Below, one piece after another: positions 38,738-49,200 of a stretch of DNA of 64,000 bases (positions are counted from its first letter, which is position 1; every line of letters begins with the position of its first letter). The DNA is from Chloromonas sp. AAM2 (taxonomy: Eukaryota; Chlorophyta; Chlorophyceae; Chlamydomonadales; Chlamydomonadaceae). The notes beneath the pieces were generated by a model. The model did not search any database, was not told the DNA's origin, and saw only the letters and a list, made by a program, of their open reading frames with translations. The stretch is taken from contig QAXH01001507.1 in the NCBI GenBank assembly GCA_004335635.1, forward strand, positions 112,184 to 176,183, in the 5' to 3' direction. A program made the translations under genes and the position numbers.

Positions 38738-41700
38738 ATGGGTCCATCAGGCATGGTCCCATCACATGCCAGCAGCACTGCCAAAAGCGTGGCCGTTATT
38801 GGTGGCGGCATGGCAGGCCTGATGTGTGCGATGAAGCTGAGGCAACTTGGGGTAGGAACCACACACTCACGGCAGACCAAGAATTCAAACCTTTTCAGCT
38901 CCATACCCGAACCTGCATGCCTGTGCACTTGGGTGTTGTGCAGGTCTCCAATGTGACAGTGTACGACACGGGCAAGAATTCCGTAGGAGGCCGCATGTCC
39001 AGCAGGGACATTGTGGTGAGCAACTTGAGCCTCAATTGCCATCAAGCATTAATACATCAGCCATTTCAAGGAGAACGGCTGAGCAGCAGAAGCGCTCGGA
39101 GCAAGCTGGCTGTGCCTGTCAACAGCCTGTGTCAGTGCGTGTTGTGGCTGTTATGGTGTGTTGCAGGTGCCTGTACCCAGTGGGCAGCATGTTTTGCGTG
39201 TGGACCACTCAGCCCAGCTGCTGTGTGCTACCACGCCACGCTTCCAGCGCATGCTAGACCACTGGGCTGGCAATGGGATGCTGGCGCCCTATGCCCCAGG
39301 GGCTGTGGGCACTCTGCAGGCAGCAGATGGCAGCTTTACTCCACGAGCCGACAGCCTGCCACCTGTGTACTATGCACCAAGGGTGGGTGTACGAGCCACG
39401 CAAGTTGTAGCGGCTTAGATGCAGTGACTTGCCCTACTGATGTTGCACCAGGCGTGGTCAATTTAGGATGGAGGCAAGCGTCGAGCAACTCGTGATGAGC
39501 CAGACAGAAAGACAGGCCTAGTCCTTGCTCATTTCACGTGCGGTGGCTTTTGACCGTTTGATGTCGGTGCTGTTGACCATGTGAGAAGGCAAGTGAGCCG
39601 TTAAGGGCTGTGTTTGGCTGCTCAGGGCATGCGGTCGCTGTCCGAGCACCTAGCCGAGGGCATGGAGGTGCGGCGGCCCATGTGGGTGGGGCGCGTGCAG
39701 CGGCGGGACCCCGCACCCGGGGCACCGGTGCTGTGGGACGTGTTCGGCGAACGCAACAGGCACCTGGGCGCATACGACTACCTGGTAAGTGCAGCAGGAA
39801 CCATGTCCATCTACAAGGTGCTGCCACGACCCAAGTGAATACACGCTGTCGCAGCTTGCTCCCCTGACACTTGAGACGCTATCCTGCATCTACTAACTTA
39901 TCCACATGGTGCTGGCCCACCTTGCTCCACTACCTCCAAGTTGCCCTGTGCCCGTGCGTATGAATCCATGATCCACAATAAATCCATGCCATCAGGTGAG
40001 AAACGTGAGGGAGGCAAGTGCCAGCTGTATGCTTCCCTTTCCCCTTCACATTGTGATTAAGTATGCGGAATTGTTCGAGTCTAAGTGTACCCTCTCTAAT
40101 CAGGCTGCCCTGGCCTTGCAACGTGTGCTGTGTCTCTTGCCAGGTGATTGCCCACAACGGAAAGTGCGCTGACCGGCTCATGTCCACTGCGGATGCGCCA
40201 GCCATACACGCGCTGCTCAAGACCAAGTTCACACCCAACGCCACACCGCAGCAGGTGGGGGTTTCTGTTCGTGTGATTTTACATATGTATTGTCCCACAA
40301 GTGGCAGGATGACCGTGCGTTGCCACCAGTCAACTCAGCCTGTCGTGTGCTGCTGGCAAGCCAGCTTGGCAGCACAATTGTAGCCATGAATACGTGCTTT
40401 TGAGTATTTGTGTTGAAATTCTCAGCTCAGTGTGACTTCCAGGCTGGTCACAGCACATGGGCTGGGCAATGCGCTTATACCACCATGGCTTGTAAGCCAG
40501 TCTCTTGTAAGCCAGTCTCTTGTAAGCCAGTCTCAGTGCAGTTAACAGCGGGCCAGGGCAAACTGAGTCTGGTAATTACAGTTGCCCATTCAGGCTGTTC
40601 TGCGCTGCCCTGCCCTAGCCCTGGCTTCAGTAACAATCTGTAGCAATGTGCGCTGTTGCTCTGCCCTTGCTCCCTACAGGTGATGCAGATGTGCTCCCTG
40701 TGGGTGGCGGTGGCTGTGTTCCCCGCCAGCCTGGGCCTGCCCTACCAAGCGGCCTTCGTCGAGGGTGATCCTGACCTGTCCTTCCTGTCAAACAACACCG
40801 CAAGGATGGCGGTCAACCGGCAGGCGGGCGGCCTGGAGGCGTGGACAATGGTCAGCACGCGACAGTTTGGGACGGCCAACAAGGTGCGGGACAGCCGGCA
40901 GGCAAGGGCTTGAGCAGGTCCCCTCGCTGGCATGGTGACCAGCCACAGTCCTGCCTCATCCAGCACATCACACTGTTACATGCATGGCTGCAGCTAAGGA
41001 TGCCCGCAGCATGATAGTCACACCGTGAAATGTCACGTGACTCCTTGGGGTCAGCTGTGCCCATTAGCTGGCACTGCTCAGTGCGCAGATTGCCGCACGC
41101 GCGTGCTAGGTGCAACACGCTGTTTGTAGCCATGGCCATGCATGTTGTGCAAAGTGCGTGTCCTATACGTATGCATAAGAGGTTACACCGCAACACGGGA
41201 GGTTACACTGTGCACAGTGCGTATGTGGTCTCACTGCGACGTGTGACACACGCAGGTTCCCCAGGAGGCCATTCCCGCTAGCAAGGAGCGTGAGGTGAAG
41301 GCCGCCATGCTGGACGCGCTCTCACGCGCCACGCGGCTGAACCGCTCCGAGCTCAAGCCCGTGTTTGAGCGGTTGCAGCTGTGGGGCGCAGCAGTGCCTC
41401 TAAATGTAACCAATACACCCTGTGTGCTGGACGCCGGTGAGTGGGCAGCAAGGAATTGAGTATGAGGGTGAAGGGAGGGGATTTCAAGCAAAATGAAGGA
41501 GGTTGAACCGAGCAACCGTGCCAGGCAGTAGTTTGTTCAGAAGCACTGCCATGGGCCATGTTTGGCACCCATGGCACCTGCGAGCACCCGTGGCAGAGCT
41601 AAGTAGGGGTGATAGCAACACTGACAGCATGTGTGTTTCACATGAGCAATGCTCCAGTGTGCATGTTAGCACCGCACAAGGCTGGCGTTCGACTCAGCCT

Positions 41701-42642
41701 GTAGCAGCGCAGGGATGTGAGCAGTGTTATTGATAACTGGCGGCCCCGCCAGTTCCTGGCGGCTGTCACGATTTGACTTCTCACTGACTGGCGGTGAGGG
41801 CCCGCGAAGCGGCCGCCGCCAAGTAACTGCCCCAGGCCGCCAGGCGCAGCGGCCACTGCCAGGTGAAAGCTTCAGGCCGCCAGGGAACAGGCCGCCAGGC
41901 AGGTGCCACAGGCTGCCAGCCCACCGCCAGGCGGGCTGGGCAGCCTGCCAGGCCAGCCGCCAGGCTGGGCTGTTCAGCCTGACAGTCTGCTGACAGCCCG
42001 GAAAAATTAGCAAAATCACTGGATGTGAGTGAGTGAGTGGGTGAGTGAGTGAGTGAGTGTGAGTGTTTTACATCTGTGTAGGGATATCTGTTGGGATGTG
42101 CCATTCTGATACCAAAAACTTCGAACAGAAACCATGGGCCATGATTATGATTCGCATCAAGGCGTTGACGAATTACATGTTTCACTGCTGCTGCTGACTC
42201 TGCAGCGCTTCAGTGCGGGATTGCGGGCGACTGGCTGGTTGCGCCCAGCGTGGAGGGCGCCGCACTGTCGGGTGTGGCGCTGGCGGAGCGCGTCGCAGCG
42301 CACGCGTCGGGACAGGCCATGGGGAGCGTGGGCCTGGATTGTGGCTTTCGGGCCACACAGGGACCCCCTCTAGGGGCGGTGCCCACTGGCAGACCCGCAG
42401 CAGCACACACACCAACATCAGGGGGCAGACCCGCACGGCCTGCTAGTGCAGGGGCAGGGGCGCGAGGGGGGCGTGGTCAGCAGGCGCCTGCAGGGCGGGG
42501 CAGCGGAGGGGCGCCCGGTGCAGGCCAGAGTAGAGGTGGGCGGGGTCAGGGGCGCGGGCCGGGGCAGGGACAGGCGGCCGGCAAGGGTGGGTGGGCGCAG
42601 CGCCCCGAGCGAGTGACTGTGAGCCAGGCACAGTCGCAATAA
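38738..42642 (+). CDS. Renalase-like FAD/NAD(P)-binding amine oxidase with Gly/Arg-rich tail
   Basis: Renalase-type flavoproteins of bacteria and algae oxidise small amines or isomeric dihydronicotinamides. Exons are 38738-38851, 38944-39015, 39167-39382, 39626-39784, 40144-40254, 40680-40883, 41256-41436 and 42206-42642, giving 497 residues in phase. The dinucleotide fold VAVIGGGMAGLMCA comes first, then VTVYDTGKNSVGGRMSSRD and HVLRVDHSAQLLCATTPRF. MRSLSEHLAEGMEV and the C-terminal FAD motif GIAGDWLVAPSVEGAALSG follow, all in family order. Uniquely, the last exon adds about 90 residues rich in Gly, Arg, Pro and Gln (GARGGRGQQ, RGGRGQGRGPGQGQ), resembling an RGG RNA-binding tail. The tail is in frame with the FAD motif and needs no extra splice. 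Intron 41437-42205 carries GC-rich and GAGT repeats. The substrate is unknown. Confidence 0.85.
40490..40534. repeat. 15-bp unit, three tandem copies
   Basis: CTTGTAAGCCAGTCT is repeated three times in the renalase-like intron 40255-40679. Each copy contains a GTAAG splice-donor-like word, which could confuse gene finders. Confidence 0.85.
41738..41999. repeat. GC-rich GGCCGCCAGG repeat cluster
   Basis: Words such as GGCCGCCAGG, CTGCCAGG and their complements recur at least ten times in 260 bp within intron 41437-42205. The region is far richer in G and C than its surroundings and should fold strongly. It may be a degenerate mobile or minisatellite element. Confidence 0.7.
42025..42060. repeat. 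(GAGT)n microsatellite
   Basis: About nine GAGT units, one interrupted, lie in the renalase-like intron 41437-42205. A similar tract lies 1.1 kb downstream at 43111-43142. Confidence 0.9.
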
Positions 42643-42768
42643 GCAAAGCATTGCCAGAGAGACACAACCAGACTGCCAGCTTGACATGTACTGCTTATTG
42701 GGTTGAACCATGCATCGGTTCATTTTTGGTAGACAAACGCACACACAGGCGGTAGAGCTCGGCTCCTT

Positions 42769-42771
<3 letters not shown>

Positions 42772-42821
<50 letters not shown>

Positions 42822-42822
42822 G
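42772..42822. repeat. (ATC)n microsatellite
   Basis: About 17 ATC units lie 130 bp beyond the renalase-like stop, probably in its 3' UTR. The polyaspartate frame on minus is an artefact. Confidence 0.95.
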
Positions 42823-43110
42823 ATTACATAGCTTATCATGCTTAAACCCCACGGTACCGCAGGACCAACCAGCTAGGCGCTCAGCAGCAGCCAACATCAC
42901 CATCCTAAACAAAGCATGGGCATGATGCTCAAAAAATCAAGCACACAATAGAGTATTTATCTATATGTTGGGAGTGAGTGGGAACCTGTGCGGCGGGACC
43001 GCTACTTCACAGTGACTAAGTTGATCTTGGCTTCATTGAAAAAACATTGCCACCGTGAGTTGTATAGCTGAGAGAGTTAACATTTTCAACATAGCACGTA
43101 AAAGTTGGCG

Positions 43111-43142
43111 TGTGAGTGAATGAGTGAGTGAGTGAGTGAGTG
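43111..43142. repeat. (GAGT)n microsatellite
   Basis: About eight GAGT units with one substitution lie in the spacer between the renalase-like and DJ-1 genes. Confidence 0.9.
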
Positions 43143-43849
43143 CCTTTTTACCATCTGTTTCGTGTGTGTTGATGAGTGGCAGCAGGTCCACAGCAGTCAT
43201 CACATGGTTACCTTCGGGGCAGCCCCCTTTACGTGCATTCATCACACAGCAATGCAATGCGTGCCATGTGTACTCCTGCTGTGCAAGTTTTGCCGAGAGA
43301 CGAGTTTTCCTTCTTTGCCATGACCAAACCTTGGCTGATGCTCTGGGGTTTTGGCCTGCTTGTATCATTATCCGTGAGTACAGAAAGCAGAGTGCTGCAC
43401 AGGAATGGATGGCTCAATGCTGATTGATAGACAGGTCTTTGAATGCTCTTACCCGACGCTGGAACGCAACTTGTGTAAGAACAGCACTGCTCAACTAAAT
43501 CAATAAGTTAACGCGGGATTTGTAACACGACACTGAAGCTTAAAAAAACATGTGTGTGACAACAAGATGCAAAACTTGATGCTGGTCTATTCAACCAGAA
43601 CCCTAGATACAACATCGCGCCAGGGCCTTGCTGCAAGCAGAGTGCAAAGTGCAATTTCAACCGCCAACGCAAGTTTCCTGACCCTATGTGTTTTTTATCA
43701 TACAACAACCACGACACCGGGCCCAACAACCACAACGCCGGGCCCAACAAGCCATTCAGCCACAGCCATTCCCCGAACAAACTCTCAACACCAACGCACA
43801 AAAACACTGGACAGCACACAATATGCGTGCACACAGCAGGCGTGGCACA

Positions 43850-46166
43850 CTAGTATGCGTGCATAACCATGGGCCCGGCCACTGCCTTCATCTTTTCCTC
43901 TCCATAAAGCTGCTTGACCAGCGACAGCGCAAACTCCATGGCTGTGCCGGGGCCGCGGCTGGTGGTCAGCAGCCCGTCCACCACAACCCGCTCCTGGACA
44001 GCGCTGCACACGGGAAAGCAACAACAAGCAATCACAGCCAGCAGCAACTCACAGCAGTCATAGCAACCAGCCAGTGATGCTCCAGGATAATTGTCCCAGA
44101 ACTGGCAAACATATTTCTTTCCTCCTCGCTACAACCACAGCGAGGCATTCATGATACTTCCCAGCAGATACTATCACGGTTCACAGCAGGTACTGCGACA
44201 TGATCTGGCAACGGGTCAGGCCATTGTGGCCCTGTGCTGTTGCTCGCCCCACCTTGAATTGCAACTGCATTACAATAACAGCAGATAGTAGGACGTGCCA
44301 CATGTGTCATGCCTGTGCTGTTGCTGGTCCCACCTTTGGTTCTTCAGCTCGTTTGAGAAGGCCGGGTGTGCCGTGGCCCTGATGCTGGGGCCCAGCAGGC
44401 CCTTGGACTCCAGGACCACCACGGGCGCTGCGCAGATGGCGGCGTACGGCTTCTGTGCGCTCTGCTGTGCACGCAACAGCTGCTCTAGGGCTGTGCTGTT
44501 CTTCAAGCGCTCGGCACCCGGCATACCACCCTGAGTCATGGGGACGGGCACAGGCATGTGCAGGCAAGGGGTACAGCAGTGCAAACTCTGAACATTGTGC
44601 TCAAACTGAACTTGTGCACACAATGTGTGGCAGCACACTGCCACAAGGCTGCCTTTGGAACAGCATGTGCTACATTGCAACCCATATTCCCGCATATGCC
44701 ACAAACACGCCTCAAACTGGTCTATAGCTCTTTCCTGATGATGCCCGTGCCCATTTGGCTTGACTCATCATGCGCGGGGTTGGCTGACTCGTCATGCGCG
44801 GGGTTGGCTGACTCATCATGCATGGGGTTAATGCACGCTGAATCAAGCTCTTTGCTCGTCAACATAACCAGAACTATGCAAGTAGTCACAGTTGCACTTG
44901 AGTAGGATTACCCGTGACTGTGTGCCTGCTGGCTTACCGGCAGCACAATGAGGTCGTACGGCCTGGTGGTGGCCGAGTCTATGGGCTCGTCAGCAACCAG
45001 CTTGACGCCCCGGGAGCAGGTGACCTGCATGGCAACCACCCCAACGAGGCATACGGGGTAACAAAACCCATCCAACGCTCCTACTGTCAGCCTGTCATAC
45101 CACTAGATGCCGTCCTACATGAACCGTCAAGCTTGGTGGCTGTATCACCCCATACCAACTGCTGTGCCGGTGAGTTTCTGTACGGAAACTAGCTTGAACC
45201 TAGCTTACACTCAAGCCTAGCTTCCTCAGCCCTAGACGTCGGGTGTGGTATTGGCCCTTGGGTTCCTGCTCCGCTCTGCCCACCTGCATAGGTCCACGGA
45301 GACCTGAATGTCACTTAAGCTCAACTGCTAGGCACAACACTCTTGGCGCCTGCAACTTGGCTGGCAACCAACACATAGGTCCCTGCACTGCCTGCCCACC
45401 TGCAGGCTGTCCTCCACCGACGCCACCACCACCTCCGCACCCGCCCGCCTCAACACGTCGATGATGATGACCGCCTCCATCTCCTCACTGCCGTTGGCAA
45501 TGGGTACAAGCACGTGCTTGGTGGGGCCACTGGGGGCGCCTGGAGGAGAGAGGCACACACTTGTGAAGTCGTGAAGGCATGTCATGCCCCATGGTCAAAA
45601 ACACAGGAGGCAGGTTGTGGGGTCGGAAGGGTCTTTGTTGCACATGCTCAACGTGGCCCAGCACCGAAAGGCAGGCTGTGTGGGCTGAGCACCCAAAGGA
45701 TGAACAAAGCGTGTGCGGCCCGACCATCGTTTGCACTAGCGTGGGGTTAATAACATAATTGCAGGCACATGACGTTATGACCATACGAGCATGGGCAGGA
45801 CAAACAGTTGAAATGAAGATCCCAGATGTGATGGTGACAGATCATCTGCATCACAGTAGCCAGGTCTGTGACAGGGTTGGAGGGCCTACCTGCCGCGTGT
45901 GCTCGTGTCATGATTGATGACAATAGTGGCCCTTTCTTATGATCCGGTGAAATCCGTCGGATGCCGCTGAGCTGACAGGAGCAAACAGGCTGTGAGGTTC
46001 CGATGTGTATACGATGCGAATTCAGGGTTTGCGATGAGCCTCTCAGAAGCGCTGAAGTAAGAGATGATGAGGCCAACGCTTTCTTTGCGATCGTCTGCAT
46101 CCTGTCAATCGAATGCTTTGCTTCCGGATCCATCTGCCGGAGTGCTTGCGTCATCAGATCACACAT
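43850..46166 (-). CDS. DJ-1/PfpI family protein with N-terminal extension
   Basis: DJ-1 proteins are redox-responsive and have been assigned glyoxalase, deglycase and chaperone roles. Exons in transcript order are 46166-45890, 45539-45400, 45024-44938, 44530-44334 and 44003-43850, giving 284 residues in phase. The DJ-1 fold begins near residue 96: [20 protein letters not shown] with the conserved acidic residue, then [39 protein letters not shown], the nucleophile elbow [13 protein letters not shown] with its Cys, and [19 protein letters not shown]. The first exon codes for about 92 residues ([20 protein letters not shown]...) unlike any DJ-1 domain and not a typical transit peptide. Its splice phase fits, but no homology confirms it. 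It shares a 106-bp divergent promoter with the SNM1-like gene. Confidence 0.87.
44091..44112 (+). repeat. Dispersed 22-bp repeat, copy 1
   Basis: TTGTCCCAGAACTGGCAAAC plus AT. The same sequence recurs at 48305 (+) and 52482 (+) with few changes, and is exactly inverted at 51208 (-). It lies in a DJ-1 intron. Confidence 0.85.
44757..44829. repeat. 24-bp unit, three tandem copies
   Basis: The unit GGCTGACTCRTCATGCGCGG plus GGTT is repeated three times in the DJ-1 intron 44531-44937. Two copies contain TGACTCA, the core site of bZIP factors of the AP-1 type; this may be chance. Confidence 0.85.
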
Positions 46167-46272
46167 ACTCACTCAGTCGGAAAGGCACATTTGAATATTT
46201 TTGAAATGCAACAGGCATCCTTCGGGATCAGCAGGGCAAAGCATCACCAGATGAATTATGCAGGTAGCCCAC
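46167..46272. promoter_or_regulatory. Compact bidirectional promoter, DJ-1 / SNM1-like
   Basis: Only 106 bp separate the two diverging start codons. If both starts are right, this includes both 5' UTRs and promoters. An AT-rich core TGAATATTTTTGAAAT is near its centre. If the DJ-1 start is instead downstream at a later Met, the space would be larger. Confidence 0.5.
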
Positions 46273-49200
46273 ATGACTGCTCATAGTGGCGTAAAGCCTG
46301 TGGAGCCCGAGCTTCCCTTCACAGTCGACACTTGGGCTTTGAGCCGTGGATGCCCGCAATTCTTGACCCATGCTCACAAGGTTTGCGTTTGAGCACAGTC
46401 GATGTGCATACCTCTGCATTTCTTCAGAGCCTATCAATGCTGCTTGCAGCTGACAAACAAGGTTTGCCCAGCCGACCCAGTCTACACTAATTGCCCATGC
46501 CTCAGCCCTGCCAATGCGTTGATTCGCCGCAGGATCACTGCCAAGGCATTGACGTGTATGCCAGGCGAGTTTACTGCACAGAGCTAACCAAGGCTCTTGT
46601 TTGCAATAAATTCCCTGGGCTCCGCCGGCTGGCCAAGTGGACAACACTTGAGCTGGGGCAGCCACTGCAGCTGAGGGCTGATGGCATCAGGTATGGAGGG
46701 CCTGGCAAGGTATGCGGCGTACCACGATACGGCGGTAGAATGCTAACAAGGGAGGACAAGAGGCAGGCGTACCTGCCTTGACGGCTTGTTGGATGATGAT
46801 GCGAAACCACAGGCATACACATGCGTCTTGGTGGGTGATGATGCAAAACCACAGTGTGCACACCTTTTTAATTGTAGACAAATCTCATGGTGGTTCACTA
46901 CTGACCATCACCCATGGCATCGTTGTCAGTTGAGCACAGTTGTACCCCAGGCATCAGTGTGAGTTACCACTGCCTGCAAGATCATCTCTCCCGACTCAAC
47001 CCTAGCCCCACCTGCACAAGCCCTGGCCACGACTAGAGGCAATAGAGACAGGCCAACCGGTGTACTGAGTACTACCCCCATCTGACGTGCCTTACACGCG
47101 ATCTGTTGTGCCAGTCTTCCCTCCTCTTCCCTGGTCGCACGCAGCTTCACTGTGACTGCCCTGGACGCGGGCCACTGCCCCGGCGCTTGCATGCTGCTGC
47201 TGACCAGCCCGGCGTTCGGCCATGTCCTGCACACGGGGGACGCGCGACTGGGGCACGCTCAGGTACATAAGTAACGAAATAACGAATTAATATAAATAAA
47301 ATCACAAATACATAAATATTAATGTAAGTGTATATATTATAATGGATACGTGTATACAATATATCACATTATATTGTATTTATTAGAATGATAATGTATG
47401 TATGTACCTTCTGTTGATTGCGCAGGTGGCGGCTGTGCACCAGGCGCTGCAGCAGCAGGGGCTCGAGGCAGGCCTGGACCTGGTGTACCTGGATGCCACC
47501 TTCGGCAAGGAGGGGCAGGTGCGGCAGGAGGCAGGGCCACGACTAGTGTAGGGATCTAGTGAGCTTTGGAGGCGTTCGACAACGCGACGACTGGGTTCCT
47601 GTGGACTACAAGGGCCATGCTTGGGAATTAAACCCAGAAGTCCAGTCTAGCATTTGTGCCTTGCTCGACTACGGTCACAGTGGGGGCTGCAAGCGAAGCC
47701 AAGCCATATCCAAGGAAAGCCTGCATGGCAGCTGGGTGAGCAACACCACTTGCTTTGCCCAATGGTGTCCGACCTGTCGTGACGCAGGAGTTTCCCACTC
47801 GGGAGGAGAGCCTGGCCCAGCTCTCAGACCTCATCTCAGCAACGTCTGCTTCCAGAATATACGTCTGCGGTGAGAAGTGCCTCTTAATGCAGCAATATCA
47901 ATGCAGCAATGCCACTCTGGCCCATGTTGACCACGTTTCATTTTGTCCCTCTTGAGCACGGTTTTACAGGAGTCTGGTGGCATTTACAACACCCCTGTAC
48001 ATGGCATTTGCAGGGTTTTAGCAGGTCTGGGTTAGGTTGCCTCAGTCATGGGGCATGCTTGCCATGACTTCCATTGATGCGAGTTCACACGTGGGTTGCA
48101 TTAGGCTGTGACTTGAAGCATGCCCCACCTCCATCTAAAACAAAAGTACTACCCGCCAGAAAGTACTACCCGCCACCAGAAATGGTGCTACAGTTCCTGT
48201 GCAGCACTGCCGAACCAACAGAACAACCATACAGTACAATCAGCTCAACTTGGCACTTGCCATTTCAAGTGGCGAGAGTGTTGGTTCCAGTGGCGTTCTT
48301 GGAACTGTCCAAGAACTGGCAAACATCTTTTTTTGCCGTTGCCTCGTGCTATTCACGTCCGCAGCTTGGCTGTGCAACATGCACTGCTTTGCCCATCTGC
48401 CCTGCAGCCGAGGGCCTGGGGTCGGAGGAGGTCATCGCGCACCTTCACAGAGCGCACGGCTATGCGCTGCACCTGCCTCAGCCAGGGGCCCACGTGCAGA
48501 CGCCAGGCGGCCTGGATCTGCAGCATTGCCAGTTCCAGACTGCGCGCTTGCACCGAGAGCGGGCCAAGGAGCTGAACATTCTTATAAGGTGGGCGCGGAG
48601 TTGTGCGTAGGCATTTGCTGCTTGTGGATTCGCGGCGGCCATCTTACGGCAAGATTGGGAGGGATGGAGAGTCGCCATGCCGACGCAAGTAAGCGGCACG
48701 GCGGACGGGTAAAGTGCAGCTTTATTTGGATTGCAAACGACCAACTAGCTTTGTAGACGCTGGAGGTAACCGATGCTATCGAGAACGAATGGGAGCCGTC
48801 TCCGTAGTCGTCTCCGCCTTGGGGTGCCATCCAAAATCTGTCTACTTGTAGACTTTCCTGTCAACCACAACGTCATGATGTTTGCAATGGGCTGACTTTG
48901 GTTTGCAGGTACGGCGTGCTTCCTGCTGCTGCACTGTGCCCCGACCCAACCTGCCGCCTGCATATCCTGGGTGGTCGGCGGCTTAAGGCAGTTGGCGCGC
49001 ACTGCGCTTCGGAGGGTGTGCCGATCATCAAGCTGAGCACACAGAAGTGGTGCCTTGATGGCAGGGGCGTGGCGCACAAAAAGCACTCAGGCGATGGCGA
49101 CCCAGAGCCCGCCATCGTTAACAAGGCGAAGCCGACAGGTGTGAGACGGATTTCCAATCATGGCAGATGCGGCCCGGATCGGCTAGCTGGCCGATTTGGT

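Larger units (their letters stand above)
42643..43849. other. Convergent intergenic region
   Basis: It lies between the stops of the renalase-like and DJ-1 genes. It holds an ATC and a GAGT microsatellite and a CAACAACCACRACRCCGGGC-type duplication near 43705-43748. No gene was seen. Confidence 0.5.

Noticed and set aside
42418..42912. Polyaspartate-containing minus-strand frame
   Set aside because: The Asp run is the ATC microsatellite, and the rest is antisense to the Gly/Arg-rich tail exon.
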